Assembly (NCBI GenBank): GCA_036365515.1
Contig: CM070873.1
Span: forward strand, 174,390,104-174,454,103
Direction of reading: 5' to 3'
Source: Torymus aiolomorphi
Lineage: Eukaryota > Arthropoda > Insecta > Hymenoptera > Torymidae
Length of the DNA: 64,000 bases
Both the position numbers and the translations under genes were made by a program. This document shows positions 1 through 10,575 of the stretch, piece after piece; positions within the stretch are counted from its first letter, which is position 1, and each line of letters starts with the position of its first letter. Below the pieces are notes generated by a model. The model saw only the letters and a list, made by a program, of their open reading frames with translations, had not been told where the DNA came from and did no database searches.

Positions 1-290
1 GAAATCTTTATTTTATATTTCCACTTTGGGACTGATTGACCATGTTAAGTATATTCCATCATTTCAATATCCAAAGTCCAAAATAAATTTTTTCAATTTT
101 TGTTATATAGATATTGTAACGGGATACGGATTTGGGATTAGTCGGCGCATAGGCTCCTGCTTTACCGGCACTGGCTGCGACAATTAGTGTGTTATGTAGT
201 GACGTACTCGGCGTCAGTTTCTGCTCGCCGATGCCGAACGACGACGTACGCGCTTGATAAATAATGATAGCTATTTAACTTGCTGGTGCC

Positions 291-727
291 AGCGACGATC
301 TCTTGAGAGATTGTGAAGGTGCGGCAGGGATGACTAGAGGGACGTTGGCCTATAGCAGCTGGACATCACGAGAGTTCAGCAGCTGACGATGGAGGCGACG
401 CCCGAAAACGGGAATGCCTGCATGTTGAGGTTATGTCGCCCCTTACCTTTATTAGCTACCTCACTTCTAAACTCCTTGGCGAGGTAATGGAGCCTTCTAA
501 GTACTTCCTTTTCGATTTCAGATTATTTAATTCTACTATTTTGTGGCAACATAGAGCTCAAGTAGATGAGGTCGAGACTGTCAAATTGAGTGACGACTGA
601 CGACGACGATCACTTCAGATATGGTGAAACTGTGGTAGAGATGACGAAAAAGACGTTGGCCTACAGCCCCGTGACACTGTAGGAGCTGCAGCTACTGACA
701 GCACTTCTAGACTCCTTCGTGAGATAA
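291..727. repeat. Degenerate direct duplication (about 291-487 and 601-727)
   Basis: Two stretches in the same orientation share ordered blocks: a gacgatc start, an agagatgac-like block, then gacgttggccta, and finally cacttcta-actcctt with a g-aga/gagg end. The first copy has extra sequence before the last block. Both are more GC-rich than the surrounding AT-rich DNA. No reading frame of note runs through them. They could be part of a decayed LTR or of an old tandem duplication; the sequence does not decide. Confidence 0.4.
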
Positions 728-1351
728 GTACCTTACTCTGAGATATCCAGATTATATTCTCATATAGTAAGTGAAATAGTTTTTGTTAAAAAACCAAATT
801 CAAATTTTTTCTCGGTAGTCTTGGTGGTTTTATTGAAAATATGAAATTCTTGCTTAAGATGAACCTCCAGTAGTGATTTGTGAAGTTGTTATAAAATTCC
901 TTCAAAATCTATAAATCTTACAGATTTACATTATTCCTATATTATAAGATATAGCTCATGTGTTACAAATGTTAAAATCACCTTCCGAGGGATGACTTCT
1001 TCGAAAAACTGATGGAAATTAACGTACATTCAAAATATTTCTTATGTAAACTACCTATACTGACATATTTTGATAAATTTTTATTTAATAACTTATTACC
1101 ACCAAAGAAATAAAACTTGATATTTTAATATAAAACATCATTCTAAAAGAAAGTCAGTATACTAATAATCTAATTAAAAAATTTTTGTAAAGGGATATTT
1201 TAAGAAAATAAGTTATCAAGTTGAATTTTAGAAAGATTGATTAAACTTCAAGTTAAAATAAGGTATTCCAAGAAATAATTTATTACATCACTTGTGTGCT
1301 TTTTCGAAAGAATTTATTTAGAAAGATAATGTTACGACAACTGACTTTATT
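728..1351. other. AT-rich intergenic DNA, no gene seen
   Basis: This stretch is AT-rich with many stops in all frames. I see no coding signal, RNA gene or clear repeat in it before the left end of the palindromic element that starts near 1352. Confidence 0.6.
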
Positions 1352-2133
1352 TATAATAACAGAATTTAGTAACAATTTAATTAAGTAACTCACTATGACA
1401 GTGTCAGGGATCCGGATCACGGATTCGGCTGAAACTTTGGGATAGGTTTTTTATATAGAAATATGAAGAAAGCTGCAATATTAGACCCTAACGTTCAAAA
1501 AAACTAAAGTTCTGGACATTTTTAGCTTTATTTTGAAAAAAGGCTTGTAAAATACCTCTTCTTAAAACAGTAACTATTTAACATTAGAAAGTCTTGAATA
1601 TCATTTCAAAAATAGAAAATAAATGTAGTGGAAATGAGCTTTTATTTGCTTTCTTAACGAGTAAAAAATGTCGATTCCTTCCATAGTTATGAAAGTTTAA
1701 ATTTGAGCATCGAAAGTGCACCAAAATACGCAGTCAGTGGAACAGTGAATTTTTGGGATCAAAAATTTTTGTCGATACTTTATTTTAAACTTTCATAACT
1801 TTATAAGAAATCGACATTTTTTAATTCTTAAAAAAGTAAATGAAAGCTCGTTTTCTCTAGTTTTATTTTCTATTTTTGAAATAATATTTAAGACTTTCTA
1901 AAGTTAAAGAGTTGTCGCTTTAAAAAGTTGGTTTTTTAAGACTTTTTTCAAAATAAAGCTAAAAATGTCGAGAACTTTAGTTTTTTTAGCGTTAGGATCT
2001 AATATTACAGGTTTCTTCAATTTCTATATCCGAAAACCTAACCCAAAGTTTCAGCCGAATCCGTGAACAGGATCCCTGATCATCTCCTAGTTAGTTACTT
2101 AATTAAATCGTTACTAAATGTGTTATTAACATT
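1352..2133. mobile_element. Palindromic MITE / foldback element (~780 bp)
   Basis: The element is nearly palindromic over its whole length. The left end (from about 1363, tttagtaacaatttaatta) is matched inverted at about 2092-2120, and pairing continues inward through ggattcggctgaaact (near 1420) and its complement near 2050, down to a short unpaired centre around 1740. There is no internal ORF. The structure fits a non-autonomous MITE or foldback transposon. It shares an internal block (GGATTCGGCT) and a central atgtcgatt motif with the palindrome at 11722-12440, so the two probably belong to one superfamily. Exact ends and target duplication are uncertain. Confidence 0.75.
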
Positions 2134-2610
2134 ATTCTTTTTTCAGCAGAAAATAATAAAGCAATAAACAAGATAAACGGCGGAGTAAAATGAAACAAAT
2201 TAAAATAGACAAGTAGCAATTTGACTTATATTTTTGTACGTTTACTCTCTTTAGTCAAAAATTGACGAAAACTGATAATTTGACTTGGTTGGGAGCGCGA
2301 GGCTGGTCTCAATCTAAAATTTTTTTTACTAGAATCTCAAGCTAAAATCACTTTTACTAAAATAAAACGTTTTTCTCAATACGCAGGGATACTCTAAAAG
2401 TAATTAAAATACAAAAGAGACGGGTGGAGTAATGGCGAAGGGAGCAGTAAAGAGGATGAAGTCGAGAGAGAACGGGAGCGGATTCTGCATCTGTCTCATT
2501 CGGCAACTGTGTTGAACATTAACCAATCAAGAGGCGACGGGCGAAAGGGACGAAGTGACCGAGAGATCACCCCGAACCGGAAAGTAGCCGCACAACCAAC
2601 CAAACTACCT

Positions 2611-3759
2611 ATGGCAGATGAAAAACTGGAACAGAATTATCGCTCAACTACTTCCAAACCATGGCGCAGTGAGAAGCGTAGGGGTAACGGGAAGAGTTCG
2701 GAGGAATGGAAGAAAGTGAACCACCGCATCACTAGAGGAGAAGAGAAGAGACACAAAACCCGACGTAGCAGTAGCAGCGAGTCCGAAAGCAAGCGATAAG
2801 AGAAACAGAAGCAGAGCGACAGAGAGACAAAAGAAGGTGATAACAGAGGCCAGAGAAAGAAGAAAAGGGATAGTTCGAAGTCGCGGGGCAGTCAAGGAGG
2901 TAGGAGGAGACAGCGAAGCCGATACAGCAGCAGCGAAAGGAAACGAAGGACATCACTATGGCGAAGAGAGTTGGAGGAAAGCGGAAGCGGATCTTCTGAC
3001 AGCAGCGAGTCCGACTGCAAATCCCAGTGTACGAGGAGCGGAAGGCGCTATGATGAGGCAGATCGGAGTCTGAAGTGCATTAAGACTCTGCAAAGTTGGA
3101 AGCTGCATTTTCCTCGCGAAGGGAGAGAAGGGCTCGAGGAATATCTAAAACAATTGGAGAAATGTCAGAGGAAATCGAAGCAATCCGGGGAGGATCTATT
3201 GGGAGTCGTTTCTTGCACCTTATCTCTCAGGGTCAAGGTATGGTATCAGACCGTGTACCGGGAGATTGCGACATGGCGAGAATTTAAGAAAGCGTTTAGG
3301 CGGCAGTTCATCGGAGGCTTGAACCACGAGGAGCTAGAAGATGAATTGCGGCGACGAAATCAAGCCAAGGGGGAAAAAGTGGAGAACTTTCTCACTGGCT
3401 TTAAGTACATAGTGGGCCCCTTCCGACGATCACCGAGCGAGAGCAAGCAGATCGCACTAGCGTACCGAAATGTTCTCAAGGAATATATGGAAGCAATAGA
3501 AGACAAAGAGATCTACAGTTTGGCGCACATAGGGAAGTATGGGCGGCGATGGAAAAGGAAGAAGGAGGTGCATGGAAGGTACCTACCCCCTCCTCCCAAA
3601 GATAAAATACGGCTGCCCGGAGCAGCTCCTTTCGGGCTGACAGCAAAGGTGGCAAAGGTGGCAGTTATGGCGAAAGTAGTGTCCTCGGGTGACACGAGTG
3701 CCCGGCTGGATCCGCATCAACACAAACCTCAACAACCACCCCGGCAAATCCATCTGTGA
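2611..3759 (+). pseudogene. gag: Gypsy gag, one in-frame stop
   Basis: Reading from the ATG at 2611, the frame is open except for a TAA at 2797-2799. The N-terminal half is very rich in Arg, Lys, Ser and Glu (RS-like). From about 3070 there is a typical retrotransposon gag (capsid) region with the W-x(n)-F-R-x2-F block: WKLHFP, then EYLKQLEKC, VKVWYQ, and WREFKKAFRRQF, followed by a basic helix rich in charged residues. Gag would form the particle shell and package element RNA. No CCHC zinc knuckle is visible at the C-terminus, where a Pro-rich and Ala/Lys-rich tail appears instead. The following ORF overlaps the end in another frame. Confidence 0.7.
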
Positions 3760-4190
3760 CGGCGCAGCCAACAACCTCACCATATTCAGTCCCGCCGGGG
3801 GTGGGGGGAAGAGTGAACACGCGCATGACGTTATGCAGCAACAAGCAGCCAGCTAGGAGCCCACCCAGAACTCCGCCGAACTCAGTGGGGAAACGGGACA
3901 GCGGGGTGTCAGCCAAGTCCCCTGACGCCCCACCTTCCGCAGCAGGGACCCAAATGAATGGCCATGGTCTGGCTGTCGATCATATTGGCGAAAAAGGGAC
4001 AGCAGGAGATGGAGAGGCGAAAATGAAGACAGCAAGGACGATGAGGGGGGAGGCCAGATCACCAGACGAGCAGCAACGAGGGATATCCGAAGTGGCGGAC
4101 GAGAGTGCAGGGGAACCTGGCGAAGAGATATTGACCGAGCCTGCGGCCAAACAAGCCAAGTCGGAAAAGAGACACCGACCGAGTTGGTGA
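3756..4190 (+). CDS. Low-complexity ORF between gag and protease
   Basis: A 144-codon ORF overlaps the end of gag by four bases in a different frame. It is rich in Pro, Ala, Gly, Lys and Glu and has no domain that I recognise. It may be the N-terminal linker of pol read by frameshift, or simply gag tail sequence in a shifted frame after an indel. The downstream protease lies in yet another frame. It is listed because it fills the gag-pol gap; I assign no function. Confidence 0.3.
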   Translation: MTAQPTTSPYSVPPGVGGRVNTRMTLCSNKQPARSPPRTPPNSVGKRDSGVSAKSPDAPPSAAGTQMNGHGLAVDHIGEKGTAGDGEAKMKTARTMRGEARSPDEQQRGISEVADESAGEPGEEILTEPAAKQAKSEKRHRPSW

Positions 4191-4321
4191 AGGAAACCGT
4201 GCTAGCGGAAGAAGAGCTGAGCAAGGGCAAGGGTGAAGCAAACCTGGGAGTGGAAACAAGTGAGCGAGAGGAAACCCAGGAAGCAGAGGATCAGAGCACA
4301 GAGAGAGAAGGAGATAATTGA

Positions 4322-5002
4322 TCGCCGGGAAAGAAGCAGCAAGCGGAGCCAGAGAGAGAGGAGGAGGCGGATCTCCAGAAGGCTAGCGAAGCGGTGGATC
4401 AATTGTTAGACCAGATGAAGTGGAGGCAAGCGGACGAACCAGGGCCCGAGAAGGGCATATCCCCAGCGCCGGTCGGTGAAAATAATCAAGTGGCTGGCAT
4501 GAGTGCCGAAAATCGGCCATTTGTAGAGGTCGTGCTGGGAAGTGTCACTTACCGAGCGCTGTTTGACTCAGGAGCCATGATCTCCCTGGTAGGATCTAGG
4601 GTGGCGGAGAGATACACGTCCCGACTCAAGGAGGGGAAAACAATGGTGAAGAGTGTAACAGGCGGATTGAATAAAGTTCTGAGCGTCGTCGAAGTATCAC
4701 TGGAGATAGACGGACAATTGGCGACATTGACATTGAAGGCAGTGCGAGAAATCGACCATGATATCATCCTGGGCATGGATTTTATGCAAGAGTTTGACAT
4801 CTCTGCGAAAATGGAGCAGGGACTATGGCGAGCGGGAACAGGCGAGTGGAGGGACTTCGCAGGGCACACAGAAGCTACCTCTCGAATGGAGAATGCCGAG
4901 TGCGCAGGTATTTCTGCCTTGGAGAATGGCGAGAGAGAGACAGTAGAAGAACTGATGAAGAGAGTACTAGAGTCCGCGCCGAAAGGAAAGTACCGTTGCT
5001 GA
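4322..5002 (+). pseudogene. Gypsy aspartic protease (retropepsin) region
   Basis: After a Glu-rich linker (from about 4322), the part from the ATG at 4394 has the retropepsin signature: DSGA at residues 58-61, the flap region further on, and ILGMDF at residues 125-130, equivalent to the hydrophobic-G-D segment of retroviral-type proteases. The enzyme would act as a dimer to cut Gag-Pol. The expected RT domain should follow, but the frame ends at 5002 and the RNase H region begins in another frame within about 20 bases. This points to an internal deletion joined near 4980-5000. Confidence 0.75.
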
Positions 5003-5483
5003 AGTTATTAGGCAGCAAGCAAAGATGGATGTGGGGGGAGGAGCAACAGCCGGCATTCGAGGATCTCAAGCATGCATTGACAACCGCACCCGTACTAGCC
5101 CGGCCCGAATTCCGCAAGCCCTTTATACTACAATGTGACGCCAGCGGCTCGGCAATTAGCGCAGTATTGGTACAGGAGCACGAAGATGGCGAACATCCAA
5201 TCGTGTATATTAGTCGGGTACTAACCACAGCGGAAAGGAACTACTCGACGACGGAGAGGGAGTGCCTGGCGTTGATTTGGTCCATCTAAAAGCTCCGACC
5301 CTACATAGAAGGGCATGAATGCACCGCTATTACCGATCACAGCGCACACGGATGGTTGCTGAATTTGAAAGACCTAACTGGAAAGCTGGCGGGGTGGGCG
5401 TCAGAGATGCAACAGTGGGTGTTTGAGATCATACACCGCAAAGGGGCCATGCATCACGTCCCTGACGCTCTGTCCCAAATGTA
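4990..5483 (+). pseudogene. Gypsy RT connection and RNase H domain, RT polymerase deleted
   Basis: The translation shows the RT-thumb/RNase H junction (WGEEQQPAFEDLKHALTTAP), then QCDASGSAISAVLVQ with the first catalytic Asp, YISRVLTTAERNYSTTERECLALIW with the conserved Glu, and, after an in-frame TAA at 5287-5289, TDHSAHGWL with the next Asp and VPDALSQM. This is the RNase H domain typical of gypsy pol. No YxDD polymerase motif occurs anywhere upstream, so the RT palm and fingers have been lost. The frame continues, after removal of the mariner, directly into the integrase region. Confidence 0.8.
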
Positions 5484-6769
5484 TTAGGACCTTGAATAAG
5501 TTCTCGCTATTTTTTTGTGAAAATTGATGCTTTATTTAAAGTATGTAATAAAAAGCATGTCACTCAAAATATTGCCCATCACTAGTCACTATTTTCTCCC
5601 ATCTTTCTGGCAATTTACGGATTCTATCTTGGAAGAACTAGTCGTCTTTTGAAGCTATCCAAGAAACGACCCATTTTTTGGCATCTTCATAAGAATGGGA
5701 GTACTGCTTAGTCAAGTCATGAGCCATCGACTGGAACAAGTGATAGTCGGAAGGAGCAATGTCTGGGCTATATGGCGGGTGAGGTAGGACATCCCATTGA
5801 AGCGCCTCCAAAGTTGCTTTGATGACTTTTGCAACATGTGGCCGAGCATTGTCATGTAACAAAATCACCTTGACGTGTCTCTGCTCGTACAGCAGCCGTT
5901 TTTCTTTTAGGACTCGGCTCTAACACATCAATTGCAGTCGATAGCGATCTCCCGTGATAGTTTCGTTCGGTTTCAGCAGTTCATAATAAATTATACCCTG
6001 CTGATCCCACCAAATGCAGAGGAGAAGCTTCGAACCATGGATATTTGACTTTGCGGACGATGTTGATGCATGGTCGGGCTTACCCCATGATTTCTTACGC
6101 TTAGGATTATGGTACTGTATCCACTTTTCATCGCTAGTCACGATACTATGCAAAAAACCTTTCCTTTTCTGCCGTTGAAGCAGCACTTTACACATGAGAA
6201 AACGCCGTTCGATGTCTCTCGGCTTCAACTCAAACGGCACCCAGTGTCCTTGCTTCTGGATCATTCCCAACATTCTCAAACGTTTCGAAACTGTTGTCTC
6301 ATCTACTCGTAATGATTCTGCAAGTTCAACGAGCATCTGACATGAGTATTCATTTAGCAATTCCTCCAATTCTTCGTCTTCAAACTTTTTTGGTGCACCA
6401 GTACGTTCTTTATCTCCAAGACCAAAATCGTTATTTTTGCAGCATCGAAACCAGTCTCTGCATGTCGTTTCCGACAGAGCATGGTCACCGTAAGTTTCAA
6501 CAAGAATTCTGGGCGCTTTAGGTGCAGATTTTTTTTAATAAAATAGTGCAATAAAATTCCCCGCAAATACTCTCTACTTGGCACAAAACTTGACATTTTT
6601 AGTAGGAAGAACAAAAAACGCTGTTTACGCTATTGCGAACTAACATACACTTAAGTTCAAGCTTACCGTCAGTACTTCCTTATAGATGCATAAGCATCTG
6701 AAATTACATACACTTAGTCCAGGTAACGCCATCTGTTGGGAAACAGCGAGAACTTATTCAAGGACCCAA
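5484..6769 (-). mobile_element. Mariner element (mauritiana-type), full length but dead
   Basis: The left end (ttaggaccttgaataag at 5484) is matched inverted by cttattcaaggacccaa ending at 6769, giving terminal inverted repeats of about 25-28 bp. A TA dinucleotide flanks each side (5482-5483 and 6770-6771), the usual mariner target duplication. Joining the gypsy sequence across the element restores one open frame (codon TAT) between RNase H and integrase, so the insertion point and orientation are clear. The transposase inside is on the minus strand and broken. Confidence 0.9.
5565..6596 (-). pseudogene. Mariner transposase, multiply broken
   Basis: The minus-strand translation begins MSSFVPSREYLRGIL and shows the N-terminal HTH region, the second HTH (LRVDETTVSKRL), the WVPFELK linker motif, TSDEKWI with the first catalytic Asp, HDNARPHV with the second, and SPDIAPSDYHLF with the third, i.e. 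a DD34D mariner catalytic triad. It ends at DGQYFE near 5565. There is a frameshift around 6370-6400, a stop near 5921 just after LQLMC, and another at 5638-5640 after ASKDD. The enzyme would cut and paste the element at TA sites in the nucleus, but this copy cannot encode it whole. Motifs place it in the mauritiana subfamily. Confidence 0.9.
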
Positions 6770-6771
6770 TA

Positions 6772-8059
6772 TGAAGGAGAAGAGGACGAAGTTGCTGGAA
6801 GTAGCGAAGTGGAAGATCCGTGGTATGTGTCGAAGATGCAAAAAGTGATGAGCTTTCCACATAAGTATTCGAACTGGCGGATGGAGAGGGACTTATTATA
6901 TCGATATCGGAAAGATATCCTACTAGACCCAGTAACGGATGGCGCAGAAGGATGGCATTTGGTAATACCAGTGAGTAAGAGAGAGAGAGTTTTATATGAC
7001 ACTCATTGCATCACCTCGGCAGGTCATCTGGGTGTCGATAAAACGTACGGCCGAATAGCGAAAGAATATTTCTGGCCGGGTATGTGGCACTACACTTACC
7101 ATTTCGTGAGAGAGTGCGAGACGTGCCAACGTTACAAGAGCTCTCAGCAGAGGCCTCAAGGACTAATGGGAAGAAGAATAGTGGAACGACCATGCAGCGT
7201 TGTAGCGGCCGATATGATGGAGCTGCCACTTAGCAAAAGGCAGTACAAGTATATCTTGGTGTTTCAAGATTTATTCACCAGATGGATTGGGATGACACAC
7301 TTGCGTAAAGCGGATGGAAAGGCGGTGGCGAAAGCATTAGAAGAACTGATATTCTTCAAGTGGGAGACTTCGGATTATTTACTAACGGATAATGGCAAAG
7401 ATTTCGACAACCACTCCTTGAAGAAAGTGTTAGAGAAAAGCGGAGTACGGTACGTCACTACGCCTTCATACCATCCTCAGGCTAATCCGGTGGAGCGGAG
7501 TAACCGCATCCTCAAAACCATGATAGCAACGTTTGTAGCTGGCGATCATAGGAGTTGGGATACACACCTACATGAATTTCGGGACGCAATTTACACCGCT
7601 ATATAAGCCAGTCTGAAAAAGTCCCCGGCTTACCTTAATTATGGTCGACAACTACGTCCCATGAGGAGTTTGCGACGAGAGGTAGAAGAGAACCAACCGT
7701 AATTACGAATGGAGCCCGAGGTGTGGATGAACCGGCTGAAGAGGCTGCAAGCTTTGCAAGAACTGGTAGCCGAATACATTGACGAGAGTAGCGAGAAGCA
7801 AAGAGCGTATTATAATAGAGATAAGAGGTTCGCAACCTATCAGGTGGGAGATTTAGTAATGCGCCGAGTACACGTACTCTCGAACGCTGCAAAAGGGTTT
7901 CCTGCGAGACCCGCTCCGAAATACGACGGGCCGTTCGAAGTTATCGCGATAAAATCCCCTAGCGTTTATGAATTAGCGATGGAAGGTAGTAGGCGTAATG
8001 CAAAAGTGCATGTGTCCGAGCTGAAGAGATATATTTCACCTAGAATTAACGACCCCTAA
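6772..8059 (+). pseudogene. Gypsy integrase, two in-frame stops
   Basis: Reading in one frame from the mariner junction, the protein has the H2C2 zinc-binding region (H-x-G-H-L-G then CETCQRY), the rve core with catalytic Asp in AADMMEL, the second Asp in LTDNGKDF and the Glu in NPVERSNR, and a C-terminal domain with YQVGDLV, KYDGPFEV and VHVSELKRY (a GPF-type module). In-frame TAA codons occur at 7604-7606 and about 7700-7702. Integrase would insert the element cDNA into chromosomal DNA. All three catalytic residues survive, but the stops split the C-terminal domain away. Confidence 0.85.
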
Positions 8060-8228
8060 GATAGCGAATGAGAGAGATTGGCGTTAATGGTGTGTATGTG
8101 TTGGTATTATTTCACAGAGGATGAGACGTGGATACCGTCCGGGGAGTCATGGCGAGGGGGCGCATCACACCCCTCACCCCGAATTTTAACCCCCTGCTGA
8201 CTGCACCGCTTCCACCCTGGAGCCCGCG

Positions 8229-8732
8229 GTGGGCATCCGTGCCTCCTCGACCCCGGCCGGGGAGGGGGCCATTTCAGCCACTTTATTGAGCTGGGCGGAC
8301 GAGGTGGAAGCCGGGATACGTCGGCAGGAGCAGGAGAATATGGCGGCCACCAAAAGAAGAGAGGAGATGGCGAAGAGGGCCAAGGCAGCGAGAGAAGCCG
8401 ATAGAGCCGTTTCAGTTGGGGGAGAGTCTGTGATGACGATGGGAGAGGAGGCGGAAAAATCTACAGCAGGCCTCTCGTCGCCAAGAAAAGAGCCTCCTGC
8501 GGTCTCTACTGCTGATTCGGTTCTGGCCGAACTGGTTGCGGAGGTAAAAGCTCAGTTGAGCCCTCCCCAGCCACCTCTGCGCCCGAAACCAACGCTTCCA
8601 AGGCCCAGTACACTCCTCCGACCCCATGCCCCACCCCCAAATGAACAAGTGGCGGTCGAGGAGGGAGAAGAGCATGACGTGGAGAGAGAGGGAGAGAGAG
8701 AAAGAAGAAGTATCGGGCGAAATTGGCGGTGA
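8229..8732 (+). CDS. Unidentified ORF 3' of gypsy pol, Glu/Arg-rich
   Basis: This 167-codon ORF lies 170 bp beyond the integrase end. The middle is a likely amphipathic or coiled-coil helix (KRREEMAKRAKAAREAD), followed by a Pro-rich stretch and a Glu/Arg-rich tail that runs into a (GA)n tract. I recognise no domain, signal peptide or membrane segment, so it does not look like an envelope gene. It may be the N-terminal part of an extra structural ORF of the element. It shares a frame with the next ORF (8763-9251), from which it is separated by in-frame stops inside the GA tract. Confidence 0.35.
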   Translation: MGIRASSTPAGEGAISATLLSWADEVEAGIRRQEQENMAATKRREEMAKRAKAAREADRAVSVGGESVMTMGEEAEKSTAGLSSPRKEPPAVSTADSVLAELVAEVKAQLSPPQPPLRPKPTLPRPSTLLRPHAPPPNEQVAVEEGEEHDVEREGERERRSIGRNWR

Positions 8733-8762
8733 GAGAGAGAGAGAGAATAGGGTGAAAAGGAC

Positions 8763-9251
8763 GTGGATCATGGCAGAGAGAGAGAAGTAGAGGCGTCATC
8801 GTCGGCAGGTGAGCGCCCGATAAGTACCGTTGAAGTTGCATGCATCGAGGTGGGACTCGACGACGAGAATTCGGATGGGGAAGACACCAATCGCGATGAG
8901 ATACAACAGAGCCGAAACGCGAAGCGAGAACTCAAAATGGTGTTGGGGCCACCACATGACCCCGAACCTATCCGAGTTCCCGGTGAGTCGGATCCTCAGA
9001 TGACATATGCGGACCTCAGGTTACGGTTGAGATATCGTCCTCGCTCCGGGTCCGAATCAGACGCCGCGAGGCCCAGACGCGAGAGCCAGTGGAAATGCCA
9101 CGGGGCACTCGCCTTGGAGGTGAACGCTGCCCATGAAAGAAAAAGGGGCCATGTTTGGCGGATTGGCGCTCATCTCGACCCTGTGGCGTATTGCGTAGTC
9201 CGGTTTCGGGGGGGGGGGGGTTGTGACGGGGAATTTCCCAGCACAAGATAA
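8763..9251 (+). CDS. Unidentified acidic ORF, probable continuation of the previous one
   Basis: The 162-codon ORF is in the same frame as 8229-8732 and may once have been continuous with it. The first half is acidic (DDENSDGEDTNRDE); the second half is Arg-rich. No domain is recognised. It runs through the G tract at about 9209-9219 and ends just inside the putative 3' LTR, so its last residues are not meaningful. It lies where some gypsy elements carry a third ORF, but nothing in it supports a specific function. Confidence 0.3.
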   Translation: MDHGREREVEASSSAGERPISTVEVACIEVGLDDENSDGEDTNRDEIQQSRNAKRELKMVLGPPHDPEPIRVPGESDPQMTYADLRLRLRYRPRSGSESDAARPRRESQWKCHGALALEVNAAHERKRGHVWRIGAHLDPVAYCVVRFRGGGGCDGEFPSTR

Positions 9252-9541
9252 AATACGGGAGGCCGGCTGCTTCCCTGACACCGTGCCTGTCGAGTACGTA
9301 AGTACCTCAGGCTAACGGTTGTTTCTTTCTTTTTTTTGTTGTTCCTGTCGGAGGGAGAGCGAAAACAGCAGACGACGCCGCGCGGCAACAGACACCTGTT
9401 GCATACAGGTACACCAAACCCTCCCTGCAGCGAAATGGCGAGGACGGCAGGACCGATGACTGCAGCTATGGCGAAGAAGAAGCAGGGCGAAGAAAATCTA
9501 GCCTCGTGTCCGCGCACTCGACGCCGCACAGTGTACTAATT
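9209..9541 (+). repeat. Possible polypurine tract and 3' LTR fragment of the gypsy element
   Basis: A run of about ten G residues is followed by ttgtgacggggaatttccc, which resembles a polypurine tract directly before a gypsy LTR beginning TGTGACG. The sequence to about 9541 is GC-rich, has a T-rich stretch at about 9320, and changes abruptly to AT-rich DNA near 9540. No second copy is seen upstream of gag, so the LTR assignment is unproven and the right end is arbitrary. Confidence 0.35.
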
Positions 9542-9564
9542 AGATTCGATCTTGGACAAAACCG

Positions 9565-10575
9565 TAGAACTCCGGACATAAATGTGATATCAAAACCAAC
9601 CAAGACTTTTTGGAAAGTAGATGCAATTTCCAATATAAAAAAATATGATTTATTTAAGTAAGCAATAATTTGGTCTTGAACGATAAGGCCAAATGCACGA
9701 GTTTCAGAGAAAAATTTCGATTGTTTCCTCTGGTGAACCTTAATTTTTGGTATTTTTTTTTCGCGGAAAACATATTTTTGTACATTTTGGAACGAGGAAT
9801 CCAAATCTCACTTATTAGTATGGTTCAGGAATTCAAAAGATCGAAGTACATTTGCAACAATAAAAGTAATACATGTCAACTATATAAAGCTTGTGTTTCC
9901 TTCTAATCTTCTCACACAAATGAGTAGAATTATCTTATTTCAATGTCAAAATTAGTATTTTTATTTACGTTTGTAATATTCTAGTGATACTGCTACAATA
10001 CTTATTTTCAGAATAGATTTAACAAAAGTAAACAGATCTTTTGCATATTTGAAAAACCGATAAAATGCTTATATTTCGTTAAGATACAATTTTATATATT
10101 CTAACGAATACAGACTACTTTTTTTAAACAATTGAATAATTACAAGAATGCATGCCTGCACGAGTTGGTTGAATAAGTTTGCGTAAAGATTACATTTTAT
10201 CTTAATCGCAGTAATTTATTTTTTCTTTTCTGACTATTATTAAAATTTAAAATATTGGGTATACAAATAAGTTTCCGCCGTTTTCAAGAGATGGCTCCAC
10301 CGACAAGATTACTTTGTAATCGTCAGATGTAAAATGTCACATAGAAAGTTTGGACACCTGGCAACAACATAACCTTAAAATACTATTGACTTTGTATTGG
10401 CAGTATACATTTTTTTTTTGTTCGAAAATGTCGAGTTTTGTACCGAATAAACGTCATTTGCGGGAAGTTTTGATTTATTTATTTCATGATTTCAATAAAT
10501 CATATTTTTTTGTATTGGGAATTGCATCTGCTTTCCAAAAAGTTTTGGTTGGTTTTGATATCATATCTGTGCGCC
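9565..10575. mobile_element. Inverted-repeat element containing a mariner 5' end
   Basis: An ~85-bp block at about 9565-9655 recurs in inverted orientation at about 10488-10575 (shared gatatcaaaaccaacc and tggaaa-gcaattcc segments, both ending in an aaatcatattttt-type stretch). The interval between is AT-rich and non-coding apart from the start of a mariner gene at its right side. This could be a MITE-like element or a mariner fragment duplicated in inverted orientation. Confidence 0.5.
10254..10490 (+). pseudogene. 5' end of a second mariner (truncated transposase)
   Basis: A terminal-repeat-like start (ttgggtatacaaataag at about 10254) is followed by a 5' UTR and an ATG at 10428 encoding MSSFVPNKRHLREVL, the conserved mariner transposase N-terminus. 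After about 25 codons the homology stops and the frame runs into the inverted-repeat arm (from about 10488). Only the beginning of the first HTH domain remains. Its 5' end differs from that of the mariner at 5484-6769, so it comes from a different lineage. Confidence 0.65.

Larger units (their letters stand above)
2420..9541 (+). mobile_element. Decayed Ty3/gypsy-type LTR retrotransposon, with nested mariner
   Basis: Domains occur in gypsy order: gag (2611-3759), aspartic protease (4322-5002), RNase H (about 4990-5483), then after a nested mariner the zinc-binding and integrase core (6772-8059), followed by two ORFs of unknown role and a possible 3' LTR start after a G tract at about 9209. 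The RT polymerase domain is absent: protease sequence passes almost directly into the RNase H connection region. Several in-frame stops show the copy is dead. I could not find a matching 5' LTR or primer-binding site, so both outer limits are approximate. Confidence 0.75.

Noticed and set aside
8229..9251. Gypsy envelope gene
   Set aside because: No signal peptide, transmembrane segment or cysteine pattern; the sequence is low-complexity and charged.
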